From CAWFFV01 sp963814985 (lineage in GTDB: Bacteria > Chloroflexota > Ktedonobacteria > Ktedonobacterales > Ktedonobacteraceae), in assembly GCA_963814985.1 (NCBI GenBank), contig CAWFFV010000029.1:62001-126000 (forward strand): a DNA stretch of 64,000 nucleotides. The letters run 5' to 3'. The position numbers and the translations under genes were made by a program. Below, piece after piece: positions 8,813 through 16,853 of the stretch. The notes under the pieces were generated by a model, which saw only the letters and a program-made list of their open reading frames with translations, was not told where the DNA came from and made no database searches. Numbering within the stretch: the first letter of the stretch is position 1; each line of letters starts with the position of its first letter.

Positions 8813-10213
8813 ATGTATAATATTGCGTTTGCAGATGATATAGGGACACAACTACTCCACGGCATCTTCTCATGGCAATTCTTGCAGTTTGTTGTGGCCC
8901 TGGTCTCCATTATGGGTTTTGTTATGACGAGCGCAGCCTTGTTGGTGCTCGCTGAGCGTAAGGTAATGGCCTGGATGCAGGATCGTTTAGGACCGATGCA
9001 TACTGGTCCCTGGGGATTGCTTCAGACTGTTGCCGATATGGGCAAGTTGCTGTTGAAAGAAGATATTCACGTTGCGAACAGTGATAAGATGATTTTTTTG
9101 CTGGCTCCGTCAGTCTTTATCGCTCCTGTAATCGCAGCGTTTGCAGTCTTGCCACTCTCGCCCTACGTCGGTCTTCCTGGTACAGCCCTGGCTACTGGCC
9201 TCGTCTATCTGGTTGCGATGAGTTCTCTCGATGTGATCGGCGTAATTATGGCTGGTTGGGGTTCAAATAACAAGTATTCTCTGATTGGTGGATTACGTTC
9301 CGCTGCACAGATGATCTCGTATGAACTTCCTTTGTTCCTGGCCCTGATAGGCGTTGTGATGGTGACCAGCGCTCTACAAAGCAATGGGATCGGCACCATC
9401 TCGATCCGGGATATTATGAACTATCAGAATGTCTGGCACAGGACGAATATCCCCATACTCGATTTCCTCTTTGATGGGTTTACTCCCTGGGCATGGTTTA
9501 TTCTGATTCAGCCGCTGATGTTAGTGATCTACTACACATGTGGACTCGCTGAGACGAACCGTGCACCCTTCGATCTACCTGAGGCAGAATTGGAGCTTGT
9601 CGCGGGTTTCCTGACCGAGTATAGCGGTATGCGCTGGGCCATGTTCTTCCTGGGTGAATACGGCAACATGACCATTGTCTCGGCTATCACTGCATTCCTA
9701 TTCCTTGGTGGCTGGTCCGGTCCTGGTGTGAACTATTTAACTGGACTCAACTCGCCGCTGTGGGGACTGGCGGGCAACCTGCTAGCCCTGGGGTATCTGC
9801 TTTTCAAAATCTACGGTCTCTGCTTTGTCTTTATCTGGGTCCGTAGTACCTTGCCCCGTCTACGTGCAGACCAGTTGATGCAGTTTGCATGGCTCATCCT
9901 TATGCCTATCACCCTGGGTAATATCCTGGTCACCGGAATGATCTATCTCGTAACTGATGCGCTACATCTGCCAAACTGGATTTTCCTGGTGGTTATTGCC
10001 CTGGTCAACTGGGCCGCGCTGTTTGCTTTCATCCAACTGGTTAGCCGTGTTACTGTTGCTTCGACACGTCGTGCTCAAGCACCTGCTATACGTGCACATC
10101 AGGCAAGCTTAGTACCATCCAGCACATTGCCATTGCGCGATGCACTTCCTGCTCGCGTTGCATCCCTTTCACCGAACACGAGTGCTGAACCGGTTACCAG
10201 TAACAGGAAGTAA
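8813..10213 (+). CDS. nuoH: NADH-quinone oxidoreductase subunit H
   Basis: Quinone-binding membrane subunit at the junction of the arms of complex I. ATG at 8813 with TTGGAG upstream. Family marks: AERKVMAWMQDRLGP early, MGKLLLKEDI, AAQMISYELP, and the quinone-site loop AETNRAPFDLPEAELELVAGF (landmark NRAPFDLPEAE), then TEYSGMRWAMFF. The core is complete. Beyond the last helix there is an unusual ~55-residue Ala/Ser/Pro/Arg-rich tail (ending SNRK) with no known domain. Repeat R2 begins at the stop codon. Confidence 0.96.
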   Translation: MYNIAFADDIGTQLLHGIFSWQFLQFVVALVSIMGFVMTSAALLVLAERKVMAWMQDRLGPMHTGPWGLLQTVADMGKLLLKEDIHVANSDKMIFLLAPSVFIAPVIAAFAVLPLSPYVGLPGTALATGLVYLVAMSSLDVIGVIMAGWGSNNKYSLIGGLRSAAQMISYELPLFLALIGVVMVTSALQSNGIGTISIRDIMNYQNVWHRTNIPILDFLFDGFTPWAWFILIQPLMLVIYYTCGLAETNRAPFDLPEAELELVAGFLTEYSGMRWAMFFLGEYGNMTIVSAITAFLFLGGWSGPGVNYLTGLNSPLWGLAGNLLALGYLLFKIYGLCFVFIWVRSTLPRLRADQLMQFAWLILMPITLGNILVTGMIYLVTDALHLPNWIFLVVIALVNWAALFAFIQLVSRVTVASTRRAQAPAIRAHQASLVPSSTLPLRDALPARVASLSPNTSAEPVTSNRK

Positions 10214-10483
10214 TGAGTCATCCCGAACTTTTCCGGGACATGAAATGCCCTTTTACCAGCAACCGGGGGTGCGAGGGTGTCCCTGCCGGGGCTTGGGGTG
10301 TCCCCAATAGCTTCTTTTTCTTCTCTCTCCGCCGCAAGCGGCGAGCAAAAGAAGGAAAAAGAAGCTATTGGGGACACCAAGGTTTGGCAACCCGCAAGCC
10401 CCGGCAGAGGCTGCCGCCCTCTGCACTCCCGGTTAACAGGTGAAAAGGCATTTCATTCCCGGAAAAGTTCGGGATGACTCATT
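10212..10483. repeat. Palindromic intergenic repeat, copy R2 (MITE-like)
   Basis: A 272-bp element whose ends are near-perfect inverted repeats: 27 identical bases starting AATGAGTCATCCCGAAC at both ends, followed by ATGAAATGCC with single-base indels. Inside, further arms pair (TGTCCCCAATAGCTTC with its complement; GGGGCTTG/CAAGCCCC) around a CCGCCGCAAGCGG core, so almost the whole element can fold back. It abuts the nuoH stop. Short open frames inside it (10213-10443, 10277-10477) are not genes. Confidence 0.75.
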
Positions 10484-10768
10484 CCTCTGTTTGCTGAAGC
10501 GTTGGTATATCTAGTGAACCTGCTCTGCTCTTCCACTTTCACTCTCCCACCCTCTTCTTCCCCTCTAAATTTTCCGATAGAGAACTTTGAGGTCGTTTGC
10601 TTCGTTCGCGTCTCGTAAAAACAGTCCTTTACACAGGCGCTGCCTGGACAGACATCAGGCAGGCAATGTCCTCTCCCGGTTTGCTATGAATCTCTCGCGG
10701 GAAAGGGTTGGACATGCTACAGCGTCTTCTCACAAGGAAATGGGTGTATACACCTAAGAAAGGTTTGA
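10484..10768. other. Non-coding spacer before the glucosaminidase gene
   Basis: No convincing open frame or RNA gene. The stretch is pyrimidine-rich at its start and presumably holds the promoter of the next gene; I see no clear -35/-10 pair. Confidence 0.4.
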
Positions 10769-11491
10769 GTGGAGATGAAAAACCATTTTCTCTTCAATCT
10801 GGCTGGTCCCACACTCTTGCTCATCATTTTGACCACATACCTCTCCATTGATCATTCAGGGCTACAGGCGGCCAATGCTAAAAATTTTCCGTCCAGTAGT
10901 GTGTTGCAGCCGCATCGCTCTCCTCAGACCCAAAGGGGTCTCAGCATGGCCGAAACTGCGCAAAGCCTGTACAATAATGGTGGTCTGTTCACCGCCAGTA
11001 CTATCGCCCAGACGACCAGCAAAACACTCCCTTCTAGCGCATATATTGTCGTACATAAATCTACTATCAGTGCCAATTTTATCAACCGTGTTCTGGCCTC
11101 CTTCCACTCTCCAGCACAAGGAAAAGGTCAGGCATTATATAACTACGGGAAAAAGTATGGCATTGATCCTGTTTATGCTCTCGCTTTTTTTATGCATGAG
11201 AGCACCTTTGGCAGATACGGCATGGCAACCGTCACCAAATCCCTTGGCAATATCCGTTGCTCATCGGGGTATCAATGCTCTGGTGGCTTCCGTCAATATA
11301 AAACCTGGGAAGCTGGTTTCGTAGATTGGTATCGGCTTATTCGTCAGCAATATGTTCAGCAGTGGCATTTGAAAACGGTCGATCAAATTGTGGCCACCTA
11401 TGCGCCTTCTAGTGAGAATAATGTCCAGGGCTACATTCTCTCGGTTAAGAATGCTGTTGACACCTGGCATGCTGGTCATATCTACCCGTAG
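10769..11491 (+). CDS. Secreted glucosaminidase-domain protein
   Basis: 240 residues. The N-terminus is a signal sequence (KNHFLFNLAGPTLLLIILTTYLS). A Ser/Thr-rich linker follows, then a glucosaminidase (muramidase-like) domain from about residue 105: INRVLASFHSPAQGKGQALYNYGKKYGIDP (landmark YNYGKKYGIDP), FFMHESTFG with the likely catalytic Glu, LGNIRC, and FRQYKTWEAGFVDWYRL (landmark YKTWEAGF). It probably cleaves cell-wall glycan or is a spore/aerial-growth-related lysin. The GTG at 10769 (AAAGG upstream) and the ATG at 10775 are both possible starts. Confidence 0.78.
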   Translation: MEMKNHFLFNLAGPTLLLIILTTYLSIDHSGLQAANAKNFPSSSVLQPHRSPQTQRGLSMAETAQSLYNNGGLFTASTIAQTTSKTLPSSAYIVVHKSTISANFINRVLASFHSPAQGKGQALYNYGKKYGIDPVYALAFFMHESTFGRYGMATVTKSLGNIRCSSGYQCSGGFRQYKTWEAGFVDWYRLIRQQYVQQWHLKTVDQIVATYAPSSENNVQGYILSVKNAVDTWHAGHIYP

Positions 11492-11791
11492 TATCCCGGT
11501 CCCTTCCCAGAGTGTGATCCCCCCTATCAGTTCTTCTTCATATCGACTTAGTCGGTAGGGAGGAGAACCTGATGTAAACATGTCCTCTGTTATCCAGCAA
11601 AAGCAACAGGAGAATGGAGGACAATATTTACATTGATGAAATCTCTCAATGTTCGCAAAAATATGCCTGTTTGTGGCTGACATCAAACTCTTCTGCTTTT
11701 TGAAATAGAATATATGTTTGACTTTTTACAGACTATGTGTTGTAATCGATGTAGAGGATGCCAAGAAGAATGTACAATGAGAGGAATGATT

Positions 11792-12334
11792 ATGGCAAAG
11801 GTCACAACTGGTACTGGCGACACGGGGTATACTGGTTTACTTGGTGAGCAACGTGTTCCCAAATATGATCCACGTCCTGATACATTTGGTACCGTTGATG
11901 AGGCAACGTCTGCGCTTGGTCTGGCGCGTGCGGTAGCGAAGGATCAGAGTGTGAAAGATATTCTTTACCGTATCCAGCAAGAACTCTATCTACTCATGGG
12001 TGAACTGGCGACCCCGGCGGAAAACTACGAAAAAATAGGTTTGCGCATGACAGTTGAGCATGTGCAGCGCTTAGAGCAAGCAGAAGAAGAACTAAAAAAA
12101 GAAGTTGAGATCCCTAACAAGTTTATTATTCCAGGTGACACCCTTGATGGAGCCGCTCTTGATCTGGCGCGTACGATTATCCGTAGAGCGGAACGCATGG
12201 CTGTAAAACTGTTACATGATGGCGTTATCCAAAACGTCGAAGTTGTGCGCTACCTTAATCGTCTCTCTGACCTTATCTTTATCCTTGCTCGTTACATAGA
12301 AATAAAATCGTCAGTGGCAAAACTGCCGGAATAG
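11792..12334 (+). CDS. pduO: Cob(I)alamin adenosyltransferase, PduO type
   Basis: Transfers adenosine from ATP to cob(I)alamin to make coenzyme B12. The start chosen is ATG 11792 (GAGAGGA 6 bp upstream), giving MAKVTTGTGDTGYTGLLG; upstream in-frame ATGs at 11714, 11777 and 11786 would add a Cys-rich extension with no family support. Marks are the ATP-binding TGTGDTGYTGLLG, FGTVDEATSALG, RTIIRRAERM and YLNRLSDLIFILAR. At 180 residues it is full length. No B12 riboswitch was recognised upstream. Confidence 0.92.
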   Translation: MAKVTTGTGDTGYTGLLGEQRVPKYDPRPDTFGTVDEATSALGLARAVAKDQSVKDILYRIQQELYLLMGELATPAENYEKIGLRMTVEHVQRLEQAEEELKKEVEIPNKFIIPGDTLDGAALDLARTIIRRAERMAVKLLHDGVIQNVEVVRYLNRLSDLIFILARYIEIKSSVAKLPE

Positions 12335-12378
12335 GTCTGCTAGCCGCATTTATCTTGCTGTATCTGTGGGAACTGCTA

Positions 12379-13005
12379 TTATCCTATTAGATAGGCAATC
12401 ATGAGTGTTAGTACACCTAAAATCCGTATGATATCTCCTAACGGGTCAAGAAAATCGACATGAGTGGTAAATAATTTGGGGAGGATCAGGCTGTAACCAA
12501 GGCTTAGCAAAAAGAAAGCTCCACTGATCAGGAAACTAAAGCGTGTCTCCTTTTTGAAGAAGGCGGAGGAGTAGTAGCTGAAGATCATAAAACAGATCAG
12601 ACAACGAGAACCGCTCAGGAGAAATTGTGTGATAGGATTGGGGAGTTCTGGTAGAATAGAGGCTGAAAATAAGAGAGAGAGGAGTATTACACTGGTAAGG
12701 ATGTGCCATAACATCAGGCGGCGGAGGGCAATCGTTGAATAGAAGAGAAGGCTCAGAAAAATAAACAGAAAGCTTATCGCCTGACCGAGATATAAAAACC
12801 AATCCGTGTTGAGGTGAATGCTGGTGATAATTCCCCCGGCGAAATCCGCAGCGGCGGTCAGTGCAATGACGCTCATCGATAGCCCCAGGATAAAGAGACG
12901 GGGACTGCGAAGTTGAGCGTAGAGGAAAAGCGCACGTAATGCAATGGACAGGAAGACGACAGCCAGCAAAATATTCAGGATGTTGGTAATGGTGTTGGAC
13001 TCCAT
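12379..13005 (-). CDS. Membrane protein, six or seven helices, unknown
   Basis: About 208 residues from the ATG at 13005 (AAGGA about 10 bp upstream; an in-frame TTG lies 8 codons earlier). Six to seven hydrophobic segments cover nearly the whole length, with one basic loop (YAQLRSPR) and a polar FFKKETRF loop. It lies 37 bp behind the GAF-like/winged-helix protein gene on the same strand and probably forms an operon with it. No family recognised. Confidence 0.55.
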   Translation of the reverse strand: MESNTITNILNILLAVVFLSIALRALFLYAQLRSPRLFILGLSMSVIALTAAADFAGGIITSIHLNTDWFLYLGQAISFLFIFLSLLFYSTIALRRLMLWHILTSVILLSLLFSASILPELPNPITQFLLSGSRCLICFMIFSYYSSAFFKKETRFSFLISGAFFLLSLGYSLILPKLFTTHVDFLDPLGDIIRILGVLTLMIAYLIG

Positions 13006-13042
13006 GAGAAAAAACTTCCTTCTTTCCAATTATAAAGATGGA

Positions 13043-13969
13043 TTAACGGTCATGACCATGTAGCGGCGGTGAGAAATCTACAAGGCGTCCTGACGACTCA
13101 TATACTTGAACGCGCTGTTGGGCTACTAGCGTCTGTAGTATTCTGTAGATCTCTTGTGGAGCAAGTCGTGTGAGTGTGCAGAGTTCACTCACATTTCTTC
13201 GATCATCAATGGCCGCATAGAGGCGACGAGCTAGCTTATCTGAGATGGCAACAGAAGCGGCAATAGGATTGCTCATAGGGTTCTCGATACGATGAGGAAT
13301 GAGTTTGGACAATGCAGGCGAAGCCGGCGAAGAAAAGTCCATGTTGGTCTCGTTGAGGGATGATCCCCATTTAGTTTCTGCAGGAAGCAGTAGCCTTTGA
13401 TCGCTAGCAATTGTGAGCGCTTGTTGGCAGACAGAACCAATGGTAGGCAGAGTGTCCTGGGCGGGAATCTGCCGTACAAAGATTACCACAGTGATCCCCA
13501 GGGGTGTTGGTACCTTTCCGGCAGACCCGGATGAGTTTGCAGGAGGATGCAACAGGTCACTGCTCAAAAAATAATTGGCGCTGTAATTCAGTTTATGTCG
13601 TTTGAGGAGGATAGCGAGGTATTGAGGAAATATCTTGTCTACGACCTGGGGTGGAGAAGTATGTCTCTCAGAGAGGAGACGTTGGGCTACTGTGGCGATA
13701 TGTGTATTGATAACGATGTTTTGAGGGAATGCCGTATCTTGACAGGCCATGCTACGTAGCTCTGGAATGGGTTGACCGAGCTGAGTGGCCCAGATCTGTG
13801 CAACCTGTATATCAAAACGGGAGGTCATTGCCTGAGTAAGCCAGAGCCACAAATCATCAATATGATGCATCGTTGGTGCAACCTGCATTAAGTTCGCCAG
13901 AGCAACAAAATGTTGGTTGTCTCTACTCTGCTGAGGGGAACTGTTATCAAGCACCTGATGAGATGCCAT
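13043..13969 (-). CDS. GAF-like sensor with C-terminal winged helix
   Basis: About 308 residues from ATG 13969 (MASHQVL). The N-terminal ~200 residues look like a divergent GAF sensor (MHHIDDLWLWLTQAM, then FDIQVAQIWATQLG). After a Ser/Pro-rich linker the last ~70 residues form a winged-helix-like module: SDKLARRLYAAIDDRRNVSELCTLTRLAPQEIYRILQTLV (landmark NVSELCTLTRLAPQEIYRIL). It may couple a signal to the membrane protein gene that follows. The assignment rests on pattern only. Confidence 0.5.
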   Translation of the reverse strand: MASHQVLDNSSPQQSRDNQHFVALANLMQVAPTMHHIDDLWLWLTQAMTSRFDIQVAQIWATQLGQPIPELRSMACQDTAFPQNIVINTHIATVAQRLLSERHTSPPQVVDKIFPQYLAILLKRHKLNYSANYFLSSDLLHPPANSSGSAGKVPTPLGITVVIFVRQIPAQDTLPTIGSVCQQALTIASDQRLLLPAETKWGSSLNETNMDFSSPASPALSKLIPHRIENPMSNPIAASVAISDKLARRLYAAIDDRRNVSELCTLTRLAPQEIYRILQTLVAQQRVQVYESSGRLVDFSPPLHGHDR

Positions 13970-14426
13970 GTTCTTTTCCTTTCTTAACACTGTTCAATAC
14001 AAATGTCAAAGGGTATTTCAAGCCTATTGGGCAGAAATTTCCAAATACACTCTAAGAATACTCTCTCTCATTCCATCTTATATCTCAAAAAAAAACAGCT
14101 TATCTGAAACAAAAATTTAGCCATGCATGAAAATCTACTTTTCATGTTGCAATGGCAAAGAGGCAAGAACCGTGTAGATGAACAGAAAGCAAAAATGCTT
14201 GTCGTAAGAGAAACCGGAAGACGGCGGACTGCATAGGTTCATTGTATGTGAAAATTCAGACGACGTTCAAGATATATTTTTGCTCACTCATCTCAGGTGA
14301 AATAGATTTTTCTTACGAATATTACAACGCCTGAAATAAAATGTAAGTAACTAATAGTATATTAAAAAATTATAAAAAGAGATCAAAATCCATACAATCC
14401 CACATTGAATGCATGGAACATCTCGA
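13970..14426. other. AT-rich non-coding spacer
   Basis: AT-rich DNA between the 3' end of the MaoC-Pta gene and the start of the sensor gene (both on the minus strand). It must hold the promoter of the sensor gene. Short open frames here show no family resemblance. No RNA gene recognised. Confidence 0.4.
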
Positions 14427-15822
14427 TTAAGGTTTCACCAGATGTTTGCTATGAACCAGCAACAGCGCAAGCGCACAAGAGGCTATGTGCGACTGGGGGT
14501 TATCAGCGCGGCTGGTGAGTACAATTGGCAGGCGTGCACCCAATACAATGCCGGTGCCTTGTGCGTCGGCAAGATATTCCAATTGTTTGGCTAGCATATT
14601 GCCAGACTCAAGATCCGGCACAACCAAAATATCGGCCTGACCAGCTACTGGGGAAATAATGCCTTTTGTACGGGCAGCTTCTCGTGAAATAGCGTTATCA
14701 AATGCGAGCGGGCCATCCACCACGCCACCAGTGATTTGACCGCGATCAGCCATCTTGCATAGAGCGGCAGCCTCCAGTGTGGAGTGGATCTTCGGATTCA
14801 CTGTTTCAATGGCCGAGAGGATCGCGACCTTGGGGATCTGAATGCCGAGGACGTGAGCGAGGTCAATGGCATTTTGTACGATATCACGCTTCTCCTCCAG
14901 AGTGGGATAGATATTCAAGGCGGCATCGGTGATGAATAGTGGTCGGGGATAGGTTGGTACATCCATCACAAAGACATGGCTCATACGGCGCTCAGTGGTC
15001 AGGCCAACATATGGAGCTACTACCGCATGCATGAGTTCGTCGGTATGTAAACTACCTTTCATCACTGCATCGACTTCTCCTGCGCGGGCCATCGCGACAG
15101 CTTTCTCGGCAGCTGCATGGCTATGCTCTGTTGGAATCACACAAAACGGTGACAAATCCACATTCTGCGCGACTGCTACCGCGTGAATCCGGTCTGCAGG
15201 ACCAATCAGGATCGGAACAATCAGATTTGCGCGGGCTGCCTCGATGGCCCCGAGCAGTGCATTACTATCAACAGGGTGGACAACGGCTGTACGAATCGGC
15301 GTGAGTCCGGCTAGTTAGAGTGAGCAAGTGTCGGTACCAAACATCGTGCTCGTGTAGATGCACCTCTGGAAGAATAGTCCGTGGTCGTTTTATTTTGTTT
15401 GTTGGTGCAATAATTTTTGCGCTACCGCTGATGACCACCTCGCCTCGTTGATTGGAGCATTGACAATCGAGAACGACATGGTGGTGTTCTGTGTCCTTTG
15501 CCGTAACTGTGACGGTGACGGTAATTGTGTCACCTATCGTCACCGGATGATGAAAATCCAGTGTCTGATTGAGGTAAATCGTGCCAGGGCCAGGCAATTT
15601 GGTGCCGAGCAGGGTAGAGATCAGTGAAGCTCCCCACATCCCATGGGCAATGATCTTGTGAAACATATCGCTGCGGGCATATTCCTCATCGACATGAGCA
15701 GGGTTCACATCACCTGACATGATCGCGAAGAGTTCGATATCATCCCTGCTCAGGGTACGAACGAGGCTGGCTGTATCGCCAATTTTTATCTCATCAAAAA
15801 TCCTATTTTCGATCATGTCCAT
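14427..15822 (-). CDS. Bifunctional MaoC-type hydratase / phosphate acyltransferase (frame-disrupted)
   Basis: One gene in two frames. The N-terminal part (15822 down to about 15315) is a MaoC hydratase domain with GDVNPAHVDEEYARSDMF and IAHGMWGASLIS. The C-terminal part is a phosphate acetyl/butyryltransferase with MKGSLHTDELMH and DGPLAFDNAIS. As written the first frame stops at 15268. One base earlier the DNA reads LAGLTPIRTAVVHPVDSNALL and then GAIEAARANLIVPIL, straight into the second part, so a one-base insertion at about 15310-15320 separates them. The start is ATG 15822 (GAGGA 8 bp upstream). The fusion is a known architecture; it would link enoyl-CoA hydration with acyl-CoA/acyl-phosphate exchange. 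The hydratase substrate is unknown. Confidence 0.85.
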
Positions 15823-16014
15823 GGAAATAGTCCTCATATTCTGTCTAGTGCTTGTGTTGCAGGATGGAGCAAATGTAAACAGCTCCTGAACTCACACAAC
15901 CAGGATAACACAGACAGCTCACAGCACCATCACGGACAGACGGCAAAACTATTACAAATCTGTCACTGAGAGACGATTTCGCATATTCATATAGCCATAG
16001 AATGAAATGTGAGT

Positions 16015-16716
16015 TTATCGATCTTCGGGGAGCACAACGGCAATGGTAAAGCCATCGGTATAATCTTCATCCATTGCCAGTGCAAGTGATGTCAGACGTG
16101 GATGGTTAGCAACACGTTTGTTATACTCAACAAGTCCTGCCATATCCTCGTTCTCTGGCTCGCGAAAAGCTTTGCCATTCCGAATACAGTTGTCTGCCAC
16201 AATGATGCTCCCTGGTCGAGAGAGCCGCAAGGCCCAATTCAGATAGTCAGGGTAGGGGGCTTTGTCGGCATCAATGAAAATAAAATCGAAGGGAGCTTCA
16301 CTTTCCAGTTGAGGGAGCAGTTCAGCGGCTTTTCCGACACGTACCGAGGCACGATCACCTACGCCTGCCCTGGCAAAAGAGTTACGTACAACTTCAGCAT
16401 GTTTAGGATTTATCTCCAGAGTAATGAGGCGACCGTTAGGGGGAAGGGCACGCGCTAACCAGATCCCACTATAGCCAGCCAGGGAGCCAATTTCCAGAAT
16501 TTTGTGTGCATTACATGTTATTGCCAGAAATTGTAGTAACTTCCCCTGAATGGGTGAAATCTGGATTTCCGGCAGGCCTGCCTCTTTTGCAGCGACCAGA
16601 GCGTGCTGTAATCCTTCGTCTTCAGGAGCAAACATCTGTGTGATGGCTGCTTCAATTTCCTGACGTGTCTTTGCCAGTTGTTGGAGGGTTGCCATATCTA
16701 CTTGATTCTGTGTCAT
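16015..16716 (-). CDS. O-methyltransferase (CCoAOMT-like family)
   Basis: SAM-dependent O-methyltransferase, 233 residues from ATG 16716 (AAAGGG upstream; ATG 16734 is the alternative). Marks: KILEIGSLAGYSGIWLA (SAM loop), RLITLEINPKHAE, FIFIDADKAPYPDYLNWAL (metal Asp), IIVADNCIRNG. The acceptor is not predictable. It lies between the MaoC-Pta fusion and the SARP regulator, each with its own spacing. Confidence 0.85.
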   Translation of the reverse strand: MTQNQVDMATLQQLAKTRQEIEAAITQMFAPEDEGLQHALVAAKEAGLPEIQISPIQGKLLQFLAITCNAHKILEIGSLAGYSGIWLARALPPNGRLITLEINPKHAEVVRNSFARAGVGDRASVRVGKAAELLPQLESEAPFDFIFIDADKAPYPDYLNWALRLSRPGSIIVADNCIRNGKAFREPENEDMAGLVEYNKRVANHPRLTSLALAMDEDYTDGFTIAVVLPEDR

Positions 16717-16853
16717 TGTGACGTTCCCTTTCATAACCTGGAAGTTACTACTTTGTGTATCTATTAGGAGAGTCTATTTTATTATACAGCACATGATTTG
16801 TGCTTTGTGAGTATCCGTATGCGCAGCAGAACCAGTTCGGTAACTCCTACCTA

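Noticed and set aside
8327..8851. 174-codon minus-strand frame across nuoA and the nuoA-nuoH gap
   Set aside because: It covers the whole conserved nuoA gene in antisense and has no recognisable motif.
10484..10768. Search for tRNA genes, CRISPR repeats or prophage genes in this and other long spacers
   Set aside because: No TTCGA-loop with a matching acceptor stem, no regularly spaced direct repeats, and no phage structural genes were seen in any spacer.
11493..11791. Possible cobalamin riboswitch before the adenosyltransferase gene
   Set aside because: No B12-box-like conserved block was found; only weak inverted repeats are present.
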